Assembly (NCBI GenBank): GCA_024516155.1
Contig: JAJJXM010000039.1
Coordinates: 186,001 to 250,000 of the forward strand
Origin: Pyronema omphalodes
Taxonomy: Eukaryota; Ascomycota; Pezizomycetes; Pezizales; Pyronemataceae
Length of the DNA stretch: 64,000 bases
Direction of reading: 5' to 3'
This document shows positions 25,097 to 37,249 of the stretch, in pieces. Positions within the stretch are counted from its first letter, which is position 1. The number at the start of each line of letters is the position of its first letter. The notes below the pieces were generated by a model. The model was given only the letters and a program-made list of their open reading frames with translations, was not told the DNA's origin and did no database searches. Made by a program: the position numbers and the translations under genes.

Positions 25097-25713
25097 TTAC
25101 AACTCATCCTTCTTCTCCGGCTTGACACCGTCAATAGAAACTAACTCAACATCAAAGACAAGAGTAGCTCCTCCAGGAATTGGTCCAATACCACGGTCTC
25201 CGTATGCAAGGCTAGGAGGAATAGTAAGCTTCCTCTTCTCACCGGGACACATCTCAGTCAATCCTGTATACCGCCAATTCAGCATTAGCAATTGCCTCCC
25301 ATTCACACTCTTCAACGAGCACAGCCAGCGGAAAACATACCCTGATCCCAGCCCTTAATAACCTGACCACTTCCCAAGGTAAAAGCCAAAGGCGACCTTC
25401 CAACTGAGCTGTCAAAGACATTTCCGTCCTCGAATTTACCGGTGTAGTCCATTCTGATCACATCGCCATTCTAACATCGTTCACCAGTAAGTCATTAGCC
25501 GTTGTCTTACATGCAAAGATGAATAATCGCAAAGTCCCCGAAGTTCCCAAAACATGTTGTAGTAAATGCAGAAGATAGAGAGGATAAAGGAAAACATACC
25601 TGCGTCTTGCGCTTACACTCAACCTCATTCAATTTCTCGACCTTGAGTTCCGAAGCAGTAGCAGTGGCGATAAGCGCACTCAAAAAGAGGGAGATGACGG
25701 TAGTGAACTGCAT
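25097..25713 (-). CDS. ER FKBP-type peptidyl-prolyl cis-trans isomerase (FKBP2-like)
   Basis: It speeds prolyl isomerisation during protein folding in the endoplasmic reticulum. Three exons join cleanly in frame: 25713-25600, 25470-25341 and 25263-25097 (114 + 130 + 167 = 411 bp, 136 residues). Both introns (129 and 77 bp) start GTATGT. The ATG at 25713 opens a signal peptide ([20 protein letters not shown]). The FKBP domain follows: [16 protein letters not shown] (Tyr and Asp of the FK506 pocket), [13 protein letters not shown] (pocket Val-Ile and Trp), [20 protein letters not shown] and [14 protein letters not shown]. The C-terminus is KKDEL, an ER-retrieval signal. Length and domain match fungal FKBP2 proteins. 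It converges on the TMEM70-like gene, with about 200 bp between their stops. It is the only clearly intact gene in the window. Confidence 0.93.
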
Positions 25714-25719
25714 TTTCAC

Positions 25720-28700
25720 AATCTGTATCTGGATCGATATATGTTGCGGTTTATAACTGTGGTGTTTTATGAATGTTTCGCGTGTCGTGGGGTGGAATGG
25801 AGTGTTTTCGCGTGTTGGGTCGTGATGATGGAGAAGCTAAAGTGCAGGCACCGCGGTGGACTTGAAGTGCTCGGTGAAGCTTGTGGAGATGTGGCAGCTT
25901 ACGGAAGCTAGGCCGGGTCTGGTTAGTTGATAACGTGTACCTTTACATGGATGTCCGCAGACAAGCTCGGGCTCGGAACACGGAGGAAGAAGGCAATTGC
26001 AGGGGAAAGGCTTGGCTAAAGACAGAAGCGATGAGGCTTATTATTTCTTATTCTTGTTCTTATTCAGCGAATTGGTGGGTGTCTCGATGCCGTTGTGTTG
26101 AGGGCAGGTATACGTACATCTACAGTTTCGGATACTTGCCTGTGGTGGTAGAGTCTTGGCAGGGCATCGAGCCACATATCCGTCTTTCAAATTCGCTGTG
26201 CCTCTTCCAGTTCTGTTTGCAGACAATGACTTTTTTCAACGAAAATTATTCATGTAATACAGAAGCTGATATGTCGAGCTGTCTTGATAATCTGGCAAAA
26301 GGTGGCCGTATTTTAGGCGTTTTTTTAAAAACTCTGCACACTGGAAGTCAATTTTGATATCTACGGATATTGACATGACGGCAGCCAGACGTGAAATACG
26401 AGATCATCCGAAGTTTCATTTTGCATAAAAAAGGCGGAGGCAAGAAGATAGATGGTAAGTGAACGATGGTGGTAGATATTAACAGATCATCAGTTCCCGG
26501 CAGAAATAATGTGCTCTTCCAGTTGACCATTTCCTTTCTCCCATTCCACACACTGCAACTAGCGACCCACTGTAAATACCAAGAAAACCCGTATTGCAGT
26601 CCTCCATCATTCCCCGGCTCCGGGACACCATTACCAATCGTTTTTTTTTTTTTTTCCATTTCAACTACCATCATATCAAGTTACATCACATTACAGAGTT
26701 GTTATGCGCAAGTATGTAGTCCTTTTCTTGTTTTTTTCGCGGCCATAAATATAAGCTTCATACCATACAGCATGCAGCATGCTCCAAATTCCAAGGATAC
26801 AACCCAATACAGAACCCACGCTACCCCAAAATACCGATGGATTACGTGACTGGTGGGCAGACCACAGGCCCATAGTGCTACATACACGCAGCTATTGTCG
26901 ACGAACGACTGTCATATATACAGAAATACGGTACAGCAACAAGAACCGTCAAGTATCAGCTGGCAACGTAAGATCTAAGAGCTAAGAGCTAATATAATAA
27001 TATCCACCACTCTCTACCATGACCATAGTGCTGTTAGTCCTTCGGTTATGCATAGTTGATGGGATGAACCACGGTTACATACTAGGTATCCCGACGTCGA
27101 GTCTTGAGTCTCGACTTTGATCTTTGACCTTCATTCAGCCACAATGTGATGGTGGCTGTGATTTTGGCTGTGGCTGTCGCGGTGGCGGTGGCTAGCTAGG
27201 GTCTAGCTACTAGAGAAATATGGTACGATGAATCATGATTAATGGTTATACACACATGCGTTCCAAATCACCATCACCATCAGCGTTTGTATTATTTATG
27301 TCAAATATTAGGGTTAATATTAATAAAGCTAACAAAGATAAGAAAGCTTATGAACCTTAAGCTTGTGTAAACCCGCCTCATAGTCACCGTGCGATATATA
27401 CAGTATATCGGCTCGGGATTATAGGTATGGTATGATAGTACATATGCCGGATTATGATACACCATACTCATAAAACACTCGCTTGGTTTATAACTTATTT
27501 CCTTCGCGCATTCATGATTGATCTTAACGTATACTTGGCTTCGTACCTTTTTTCCTCTGTTATTCTGTTGCTCAGTTATCCGCCTTTTCTGTCTTTCTTT
27601 TATCCCCACTCACATACAACATACGAATGCGAAGCTGATTTAGCTGAATCCCTATCATTGAACCAGCTAAACCTTGTTCATTCCCCCGAAGAACAAACCA
27701 AATGAAACAAAACTAATCCATGTACCCCCACGTTTCCACCCCATCACACAATATCATGTATCATGGACCGTGCACCTTATTTCGAGATGTATGAATGTAA
27801 CAACTTACATACCGTGATTGTATGATCACTATACATAACCGTCAGCCTGTAACTTGTTTTGTAACTTATGATGGTGCGACGGTTTTGCTAATCGATTATC
27901 GATTATCGACCGGTTTCCGTGAAATAAGTCGTTTAAATAAACCCGCGCACTCTTCGTTAATCTGGTATGTACATAGATCGTATGTAGTTCTTAATGAGCT
28001 CGGAAGCGGCTATTATGATGATATGATATCATATGATACTTGCAACGCGGCAACGCGGGACGGCGGGAAGACGAGAAGGCAGCAAGGTAGGAAGGTGGGA
28101 GTATAATTACGATTGCCATTGCCGCGAACTGATTTGCGGGATGATATCATTTCATAGGGCACGTATTACAATTTATGGTTGTTCAGTACTTATTTTGGTT
28201 TTGTAATTGATATGTACATTCACTTCTGTAGCTCATTATAGATACCTATGTCGCCATCACCAGAAAATGCATAAAATACATTTCATTTATGTTTCCAGCC
28301 AATCTGATTTGTATTAGAGTAACTATGCCAAAACAAAAAAAAAAAAAAGACACTCTTCAATTAACATTACCGTTACCATTACTATTACCGTGACAGTACC
28401 GTCAGATCACTCCCAAAGCAAGCTTCCCAAAACACATCCCATGCCCTCCCATCCCGGTGAGCTGGTTCCCCATCCTTCCATCCTTCCATCGCCCCGTCGC
28501 ACCGTCGCAACCTATCGTAAGACACACATCAATCCAGCGCACGGTAAAACGGCCGCGAGGAGCAAATGGAGATATCCGTACCTACCTTAGCTTCCTTTAG
28601 CCTAACCTTCCTTACCGTAGCGTAGCTTGGCTTAAACATAGCTTGGTAACCCTTGGTTTAGCTGGATTAGCGGAATTCCCGGTATTCAATTAGCGCTGTT

Positions 28701-30755
28701 TTCGGCATTCCAGAAACGTCTGAAACTCGCTTGGTAGTCAGAGTGTCAGAGTGTTAGGGCCATTCACCGTGGACGCGGGCGCGAGAGAAGGTGCCCGTGG
28801 AGATCTGTGTTCAGGGCGGAAGAGGGGGGGATAGGCAGGGAGGCTTCCAAGAATGGAACTGATGTTGATGTCCGTGGGTTTCCCGGTGGGAGACTGGAAG
28901 TGAACATGTGAAGACCAGAAGCCGAAAGGATCTGAGTCCGAGTCCGCAACACAACTCCACAAAACTCTACATGGGATAGGTATACGAATGTGATAATGGG
29001 AAGGAGATGGGAAAATGGGAAAATGGGATGTGAATATTGATTACTTTTCTGCTCTTCTCGGCTTCTGATTCGCTCTGCTTGGCTTGGATATTCTTTGCCG
29101 AAACTACATAAAATGTCGATGCTCCCCCTCTCCCGCATATGTACCGTTCGCGTGGGGAAATGGCGCGAAAAGAAAGTTCGTTTATTTGGGTTTAGCAATT
29201 TCACAAATCCACCAGTCAATAAGTCCATAAGTCAAGCCCTTTGAAATTCTATCCGCCGGCGGCGATGGTGTTTCACAGGCCGTACATACGACGGTGTGTA
29301 GGCTCAATACTATCCATCCATCCACCCATCCATTGAGTCGACAAAGATGTTGATCTTCAGCACAGCTCAGCCGAGAAGGCCGCGAGAACGCGATTATGGA
29401 TTGGACGATTACATAGGGGATAGATTTAGGTACGTATATAGTGTCACGCCTGGCAGGGGTTAAGGTGGGGGTTACCGCGCACGCCGTAAAAAGACCCGCC
29501 AGAACACCGAAAAGTTAACCGACCTTCCGCAAAGGGAAAACATAATGATCAGTTACGTTCGTGGAACTGGTGATGAGAAGGAAAAGAAAAAAAAAGAGAC
29601 TGTTACTGGGTGAAAGGAAAAGAAATTCAATTCAGAAGGCTTGTAGGTACTCACGTTACCCATCCAGTCGGGCTTACCCGAATATCTGGGTATCTGAACC
29701 CATCAGTCTGGTGGTTGGTACTAGTCTGAATCATGAGACGGTGCTTTTGAAGTAAACTGCCGTTGGAACTTGAAATATGAGATGCCGATATGCGTATATT
29801 TGGATATTCGATATTCGCCGTTTGGTTCTGATCGAAATCGTATATTACAGAGGGGATCAATCTTGAGGCGAGTGAGGCATAATGGGATGTATGGGACGCT
29901 ATGACACCGATTGACTGGGGGGGGGGGGGGGGGCTTATGTGTGATGAATGTCGGTACCAGGTGTGGTGAAGAATGTGATGGATTGACCAAAACTCAGTCG
30001 AATGCTATTAACTTTCTGTGTCGAAATCTAGAGTGTTATTGGCTTGAAGAACCTTGGAGTTTTGGTGTAATGGTCGTAAAAATAACAGACTCAGTAATCC
30101 TATATTTTCAACCTCGACTGATTACATAAACCAGCTGTCGTATCTTTATACAGTTACCGCCAAGTCGTTCTCCCTGTACAGCACCTCGCCTAACTCCCCC
30201 TCTAATGTAATGTAATGCAATGCAAATGCAAATGCAGTCTCAACTATTAGTGCTTCCGCGATCGAGTAATAAAACCTGGTTGCGTTGCGATAAACGACAA
30301 GCCTAGTAAAAAAGACTTCCGACCTCGGTGAACCTACCATATTTGACCCCCTAATGCCAAGACGAGTATCAATCTCCGACGATGATAAACCACGCTTTGA
30401 TATTTCCAGTGTGGCTTTTATCGTCGTGGGTGTCAACTGTCATTCATTTCTAGACAAACTTCTTCAGGCTTCGGGTGCTCGTCGAGCTGTATTAGGACCC
30501 CATTGACCCCATCCAGCTGGTCTAGCCCAGCCCGACACTCTGCAGCTCAGCCTGTTTAGCAATGTTTCTCGCCACGAAATACACGGGCCTTTAAGTGTCA
30601 CCCGCACCTAAGTTGGTGCAAAACCACGGACTCGGGTTGGGGATGACCTGCAAAGACAAGGATGAACACCCATCATCGGATCTTAAAACACATAGTTATC
30701 CCCCCCTCCCCCCACACTGTTGAAGACTACCCGAACTACAACTTGTCACGAAGCA
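25720..30755. other. 5-kb intergenic region without a supported gene
   Basis: No frame has protein-like composition or a recognisable domain. The longest (28764-29228 minus, 154 codons) is rejected below. The stretch holds simple sequence: poly-T near 26,640, a run of 17 G at 29917-29933, tgtaatg/tgcaatg microsatellite at about 30,205-30,235, and CT-rich DNA just before the rhodopsin-domain gene. Confidence 0.4.
29917..29933. repeat. Poly(G) run, 17 bases
   Basis: An uninterrupted run of 17 G. The same length of C occurs at 32947-32963. Homopolymers of G or C this long are rare in fungal DNA. Confidence 0.9.
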
Positions 30756-31973
30756 ATGTCTGCCGCCGACATCTACACCTACGATGAAGCCGAAAATCGC
30801 GCCCCGCAACTACTCGCTGTTTCTTGGAGCATTCTCAGCGTCGTGATTCTTAGCATAATCGGCAGATTTTATTCTCGAAGACATCTCCTAAGAGCTATTC
30901 ATATTGAAGATTGGTTGGCTTTACTAGCATGTGTGAGTGTTTGTTTATCCATTATCCATGAACAATCATAAAAGATCATTCGCTTACGGTGGAGGTAATA
31001 ATAGGTGAACCTTACAGTCTTTGTGATTATTCATACCGTCATGACCACACTCTCTTTTGGTCATCACATCTGGGCAATCCCGTCTCTAACCCGCCGACCT
31101 TTACCCCTCTCCGCCTCCTCTCGAATTCTCTATCCACCAACCATTGCGTTTATCCGCATCTCGGTCCTTCTCTTCATGCGGCGTCTATGCCCCCATGTCT
31201 GCGTCCACATCGCCGTCGCAGTTCTGATAGCATTAAACATTCTCTTCGCCGTCATTTCCGTCCTTCTAATGGTCTTCCGATGTTACCCGATATCGTTCTT
31301 CTACCCCCGAGGAGATCGGAGCCCCCGGAACAAAATGTCTCGTTGATGATCTATCAATTGCCCTTGCGATTCCTATTACTAGCACCTGCATACATATCTT
31401 GATGTATTTCGTACCTGTGATCACGGTTCTAAGAGTTAGTTTTCTCGGCTGGGGACAGAACTGCCGCAGTGGGATTATTTACCGCTGGTCATGTCGCTAC
31501 TATGTTGAGTTTATAAGACTCCCAGCGGTTAGGATGTTGCATAGTGGTATTCATCCCAGTAAGTCTTTTCTGCCTTCGGATATATACCATACCCTCTAGT
31601 TACAACAGACCAGCTAACGTATCCCAAGTGTGGAACGCATCTATAGTAGCACAATGGACAGTCTACGAAACCGGCGTATCGATAATCCTAGCATCAACAC
31701 CGGCATTATGGGCTTTACTTTCCAATACGATGAAGCGATGCGGTTACTGGTCTACGGGCGGAGTATGAACCGAAATCTCCGGGATCCCCAGGAACGGATT
31801 GGGAAAGAGCCAGCTCGGCGTTTCCGACAAGACCGGTGTCTATGGTTACGGTGCCGCTTGGTGCGAGGAGAACGGCGAGGGATAGTTATGAGGAGTTGTT
31901 CTTGGGGACGGGGTTGGATGCGGAGGAACCCAGAGGACCTGGGCGAGTTTAGTCACCGGGCTTTGATTAAAGG
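30756..31973 (+). pseudogene. Fungal rhodopsin-domain (PTH11-like) membrane protein, broken
   Basis: Members of this family are seven-helix plasma-membrane proteins of largely unknown ligand. Exon 1 (30756-30932, ATG) gives a first helix (LAVSWSILSVVILSIIGRFY) and HIEDWLALLAC. A 72-bp intron (GTGAGT..TAG, 30933-31004) leads to VNLTVFVIIHTVMTTLSFGHHIW, the typical second and third helices (SRILYPPTIAFIRISVLLFMRR) and CYPISFF. A one-base shift then leads to CLVDDLSIALAIPITS and MYFVPVITVLR. Further shifts separate VGLFTAGHVATMLSL from IRLPAVRML. An intron (GTAAGT..AAG, about 31559-31629) precedes the family signature VYETGVSIILASTPALWALL. The cytoplasmic tail (SYEELFLGTGLDAEEP) is again in another frame. 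At least three shifts: a pseudogene, or an indel-prone assembly. The family call is good because helices and signature occur in order. Confidence 0.75.
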
Positions 31974-31979
31974 CTGAGA

Positions 31980-34856
31980 GGTGAGATGTGGGGATATTTT
32001 ATGCGGCGTATCATAGAGAGCTTGGAGGATCCACGGAGATTCAGTAGATGGAACATGGTATAAAGGTGCATCAGGAGCATTGGGAAGGCGTTACGGTCAT
32101 CATTTTGGGAAACATTTTTACGGCGTTCGGGATGGATAAAAGAGGTGTATATTGTAATATAGTATGGGTTAACATTTTTTCAACCCTTTTATAAGGGAAA
32201 ATAGGCGTTGTATATATCTGGCGATTTAAATAGGATTTTCATTCAATATGTAGAATAGATTAATTTTGCATACCTATTGTATTTTATTTCAACTTCATGC
32301 GCGTGTTCGGTCTACAACAGGACAGCAAATACTAGAATCCGTATAGACGTAACATCACGATCATCAAACTCTCTCCCAATGTTACGTACGAGGTTCTGGA
32401 CAAACGTCATCGTCACCCCGCCCGGCGCTTAGCACAGAAAAGTGACGGTCACTTTGTCCAGAACCTGGTATAATCCCCATGTTCGTCACCCCTCCACAGC
32501 CCCTGGGCTGAGTCCTAACCCACCTTCTAACCCATCACATCCTCTTATCACGTGCCTAGCACATCCCAATCTTTCCAAACAATCTGCATATATATATATA
32601 TTTAAATACAACAAGCGTCGCCCTGTACTCCTTATAGTAAGAACCCCACGTTTCTTGATTCCCGAATCCAATTTACGGATTACTAAGCTTGCTACTAGTC
32701 CCCTACAGCCACGAAGGGCGGAACCCCACGTTTCTTTAATTCCTCACTTCAATGTATGGATTGCCAATCTCGCTACCAGTCCCCTATGTACAGCAACGAA
32801 GGTGGGAACGGAACGACAGAAAACGAAAGGACGAGATTTGGTTTGGTTCTTGGTTTCATGTTTTATTTTTATCTTCACTGGTATATGTTCCTAATGCATA
32901 TATTGTGACGGTAGTATTTGGGGTGAGAGTCGAGAATGATGTACAGCCCCCCCCCCCCCCCCCGGTCCCACTCCATCCTCCCCTTTCTTACCACATAAAA
33001 AAAAAGAAACCCCGGTATATTGTATATTATATCATATATCATATCCTATCGCCTATCGGAGAATTTTGAATATCAGGAGAATATTAAGATATTCCCGGGA
33101 ATTCTGAACCTGGAAACTTTTAACTAGAGGACCCGGACACCAGGACCATTAATGATCTTCGGTGATCTTCTGCAACATCAGTGCCACGATTAGAGAGGTG
33201 AAGAACAGGGTAAAGCGCAGGGAGAAAGATATGTAGAAGGATAGGGTACGGGATCATATGGTACGGTAGACGTCGATGGTTTTTAGTCTTCGGGCACGGA
33301 ACTATGCAGAGCTGGCAGATCATATCAGATGGCTTGCACCTTGTAGCCTGCAGGAAGATAAATAATAAAGATTCACATATACATACAAGTAGGTATACAT
33401 ATACACATAGCTCACCTGAAGCATTAACACTGTTACTTCTCCACATCCTCATCTCTGTGTAACAACTGGTACGAGATGGAAGAAGACTCAGGAGACACAA
33501 TCCCATATCCCAGTGTGTACCCCAACCTTACAAACGATAATCCCAAAGACCGATCATTCAGGAAGTGTCCTTCCTCAGGAATTCTTCAAGCATGCGGAGA
33601 TTATGATCCATCGCCACCATTGAAACCGGAATTATGACGTCGAATTGATGGTGATCCGAGATGATCGGCTTCTGTGGTGGGGAACACATATGATATGGGA
33701 TCGATCAATTAACCTTACCCCCGAACTACCTTAACCCCCCCATACCGTGGGGTATGCAAGATGTGTCGTGTTATTCTGTCGATCAGGGATTTATTTTTGG
33801 AATCTGGGGGTACACGATATGATGTAAAAGGGGGGGTATATTTTCTTTTGTTGGATTTGCGGGCAAGGCACGGAGAGAATAAAGGGTGCACCTGAACCTG
33901 GGACGACTCCTGGGTATGTAGTATTCGGTCACGTGAAACGGTGTATAAGTGAGATACAATGCGTAAGGATCAGTTCCTTCGGGGTGACGCGCTGGGGATT
34001 AAATGGGCATACCCAGGGGATGAATGATGCTGCAGCTAAACTGGGCGGGCAGGTTTAAGTGTGGATAACTTGTGCTGGTTGGATTCAATCTTTTATGTAA
34101 AACCGAAACTTCCATGTACATGTTCTCTTCTAAGGTCCTTTGGCTCTCAGAAGATTAAAACTTAGAAAGTATTATGAAATTGGCCTCGTGTGATGGTATT
34201 GCGTTTTGTTCTAATATATGCGTTATGATCCCTTTTTGTCATTCTTATTTATCTCCACGATGAGGAAATGGAATATGGTGTAAACAATGCAAATTTCAGA
34301 GAGAGCTGAAACGTTATGACGACCAGCTTGATTTGATTTGGCTTGATTTTAATCAAATACCGATTGAGGCCTCTCATGTCTTTACGGGAGCTAAACATCC
34401 AGAGTTCCTGTCCTTGCGGTTCAAACCGCCTAATGAGGCAAGCCTATCTCCTTATCCCCAAACTTCCCTATGACGTTCGACACGAAGCCGAAAACCCTAC
34501 CGGACAGAGTAATTCGAGTGATCCAGTATGACCATTTACTTGCCCTGATATACACTTGCCCTGATTGTTGGATCATAGGAATGCTGTGCTAGGAGTCTTG
34601 TATTCACAGTATAAATAGATGTTCTCAGGTAAAAGTTTAGGATGGACGCTTTGGCGATAGATGCATGCCGAACACCCGGTTTTACTAGCTTACAAATATT
34701 CTTTTTCATTTTGTCAAGAATTGTAAAGGCACTATCGTGACGGATATCCGCCAGCATAAATAGAATATATATATATCAGAGGATCATATCCTGTCCTGTT
34801 GGGAGGGTATACCTACAAGTGTTGCTGTAGCCTGTATCGGAATTTCTACTTAGCAT
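31980..34856. other. Intergenic, AT-rich
   Basis: No gene is supported. It holds an 80-bp tandem duplication (32641-32804), a run of 17 C (32947-32963) and long AT-rich segments. 33120-33506 on the minus strand is open for 128 codons but is Leu/Ser/Cys-rich without a domain. Confidence 0.4.
32641..32804. repeat. Diverged tandem duplication, about 80-bp units
   Basis: 32641-32720 and 32721-32804 both begin GAACCCCACGTTTCTT, continue with a matching ...TGCTA/CGCTA..AGTCCCCTA stretch and end in ACGAAGG. They are about 75 percent alike by eye. Confidence 0.8.
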
Positions 34857-34864
34857 CCGGATTG
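34857..34864. repeat. Left 8-bp target-site duplication of hAT copy 1
   Basis: CCGGATTG immediately precedes the element and is repeated at 35799-35806 immediately after it. Confidence 0.95.
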
Positions 34865-35798
34865 CAGAGTTCGGCACGGTCCGTCCGGTCCCGTCCTGGC
34901 TGTGGACGGGACCGGACCGTCACTCACGGTCCCGTCCTGAAGTAGGACCAGGACCGGCCGTCCTGGAGGCACCACGGACGGGACGGACCGCGGGTGACCG
35001 TGGGTGACCACGACTAGCGTCATTATCGGTCACTCGCAACCCGCAGTTTTTTTACTACGGCTCATGGTGTTTTCCTTTGATAATTCTGATGCATTGCACG
35101 AATTAAAGTCACCTATATGGAATTGCTTGCAAACAAAAAAAACCATACTGATGCATAGAATGCTCCTTCTCCCGCCACTAAAATGCGTCCTTCCCCATCC
35201 TTCTCGAATGAACACAATTCTTGAGAGGACAGGCAGGGTGTTCTGCTCCTGGTCGGAACAGGTGTAGAGAACGCCGATGAAACTTTGGCATATTCTTGCT
35301 CTTCTGGGAATAGAGTGATGGCTGTTGATGTTCGACTTACACAGCAATGAAAGAAGTGGAAAATTCTTGCAGGTAAAAGATGGAAAGGTAGAAGATAGAA
35401 TGTGAATGATAGAAGAATATTTGTAGCGGGAATTTACGTTACTAAAAAAAAATACAAAACTACTATGAGCAGTCAAACTATTGCTGGGTGGAGTGCACCT
35501 TCAGTGGGGTGTATAGGCTTTATTAAAGTGCAGCGTGAAGGGTTCATTTACTACAGTGCTGAAAATGTCGCTGCTGCGGCCCATAGTATCTGGCAAACTT
35601 GAACCAAACCGCCCCCTGAAAACTAGCTCACCCGAAACCCGCGGTCCTGCCGTCACCCGCCGTCCCGTCCGGTCTTTTGAGTTTGTGGACGGGACCGGAC
35701 CGCCTAGTGGCCGTCCGTCCCCAAAGTCATGGACGGGACCGGACGACCAGTGTGGTCCTGTCCGGTCCGCCGTCCTGGACGGACCGTGCCGAACTCTG
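34865..35798 (+). mobile_element. Non-autonomous hAT element, copy 1 (934 bp)
   Basis: The ends are perfect terminal inverted repeats of at least 22 bp beginning CAGAGTTCGGCACGGTCCGT, with the element running from CAG to CTG. It is flanked by an exact 8-bp duplication, CCGGATTG (34857-34864 and 35799-35806). An 8-bp target duplication with CAG..CTG ends is the hAT signature. About 150 bp at each end is GC-rich and packed with variants of GGACGGGACCGG, typical subterminal transposase-binding motifs. The interior is AT-rich with no transposase domain, so it needs a transposase from elsewhere. It is almost identical, in reverse orientation, to the copy at 38317-39253. Confidence 0.93.
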
Positions 35799-35806
35799 CC
35801 GGATTG
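35799..35806. repeat. Right 8-bp target-site duplication of hAT copy 1
   Basis: CCGGATTG directly follows the CTG end of the element, matching the left flank exactly. Confidence 0.95.
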
Positions 35807-36290
35807 TGGGTTTTTGCTGGTTTTTTTTGTGATAGTGAAGATGAGCTTTATGCATTGCAGGGCTCGTAATCGGAAGGGCTATGGTAACTGGCTGGGATCG
35901 ATTTGCCACATATGACGCTTTTGTAGGTTTCGTGGAGCTGGAGGAGTGGCGTCAGAGACGGCCATGCCTCGCTTCATACATTACAACTGGCTGGCGATAG
36001 TAGTACGAAGAGCAAGCAGGACGAGAGATACAGAGTCAACGGGCAGGAGTTCCTGTTTTTATGTCTTCGAAAAACTAACAATTGTGATCTTTGCTGACAT
36101 TTCTGCGTTGCCTCTACCGGCTGCAATTATTGAATCTCCATCAATATCCTGAAACCATTCACAGTCTGCAAAATAAGCAAATAAACAGTATCCGTAGGGC
36201 TAATAAGAAAATGAAGTCTATAGAACAATGACGCAGTCCAGTACCAGCCAAATGTTGGTGAATTCCAGAAACAGGCTACTTCAACGCCTT

Positions 36291-37216
36291 TCAAACGGCC
36301 CCGTTCATCTCCTCAACCTGTCTCCGTTCAATATGAAGTTTCAACGTACGACCAAACGACGCAATCACGCGAAACACAAACCTAAAATCATCGTAAACGT
36401 CATCAATGGCGTCATTAAACGACCTTACCAGTAGCGCATAGAAAGTTCCACACAGGACCTGCGCCGGTAATGGTGCATCCTCCATGGTATTATTCCAATG
36501 TTTCGATTTCTGTAGCACCTCCATGAAGCAATGAATCATCTCCATTGTAACAACCTTCGGCCCCGGTTGACGAAAGGTCCTCCTGAAGCCATTTAAATAT
36601 ACAATCAACGCCCCGCGAAAGTCCACTAAAGCATCCAATGAATATCGTTTGGTATCGGTTAGGTCATATACCTTGGTAATATCGGCTAAGTGGTAGAGTA
36701 TGTGCCGGGCTACTATTTTTTCGGGGGTTTGCGGAGGTGAGACGAGGTGCGTCATGTCGGAAATGGGAATAGTAATCCCGTAGAGCTTGCGGGATTCGAT
36801 CGGGATGAGTATGTGTCTGCAGGTTAGGAGCTGAGAGAGTGAACGGATATATCCAACCAGCTGTGCTTCTTCCATGGTGGGTATGCGGTGATGTGGCAGC
36901 GGCGACAGCCCATTGAGACGGTGGTTGACTGTGTATTATGCCCGGGTGTGAGGAGTGTGGCTTCTTTAATGGGGCGGTTATCGTTTTTGTTGTCATTATC
37001 CTTGTCTCCCTCTTTGGTCGTATCATGCTTGTTGGTCTCAACAGTGTTGTCGTTATGATCTTTCTTGTTGGTCTGGTCCTTCTTATCGTTCTTATTGTTT
37101 TTGTTCATACTATCGTTATCTGTGTTATTGTTGCTGTTGTTACTGTTGCTGTGCTTTTTATCCTCATTCCCCTCTTGATTGCTTTTATCCTTATCATCGT
37201 TATTCTTATTATCCAT
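36291..37216 (-). pseudogene. Family-X copy 1: Asn/Asp/Lys-rich N-terminus plus conserved domain
   Basis: Function unknown. The ATG at 37216 (MDNKNNDDKDKSNQ) opens about 75 residues of almost only N, D, K, S, E and T. A C-x2-C pair follows (GCRRCHITAYPPWKKHSWLD). A one-base shift near 36,850 moves to the frame ending at 36291, with ILIPIESRKLYGITIPI, ARHILYHLADITKVYDLTDT, RYSLDALVDFRGALI, PGPKVVTMEMIHCFMEVLQK and DAPLPAQVLCGTFYALLVRS. Total about 300 residues if the shift is undone. The copy at 43124-44199 aligns along its whole length, with its own shift elsewhere. It has no signal peptide and no membrane span; the C-terminal domain looks alpha-helical. It sits between two inverted hAT elements. 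Whether the shift is decay or an assembly error cannot be told from here. Confidence 0.6.
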
Positions 37217-37249
37217 CGTCGTGTTGTCAGGAGACGTCTATCCTGATTA

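Noticed and set aside
28764..29228. 154-codon minus-strand open frame
   Set aside because: Composition is Ser/Pro/Leu-rich without any domain or ordered blocks, and it includes GC-rich simple sequence. Nothing beyond length supports coding.
30146..30436. 96-codon minus-strand frame starting MTPTTIKATLEISKRGLSSSE
   Set aside because: The first 25 residues look mildly helical, but the rest does not, and it ends in microsatellite DNA. Too weak to call.
34865..35798. Possible gene inside hAT copy 1 (minus-strand frame at 35030-35476)
   Set aside because: The frame is Ser/Phe-rich and shows no BED finger or hAT dimerisation motif. In copy 2 single-base indels would change it. Best read as non-coding interior.
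36938..37246. Very hydrophobic plus-strand frame resembling a membrane protein
   Set aside because: It is the complement of the Asn/Asp/Lys codons of family-X copy 1; AAY and GAY codons read backwards give Val, Ile and Leu.
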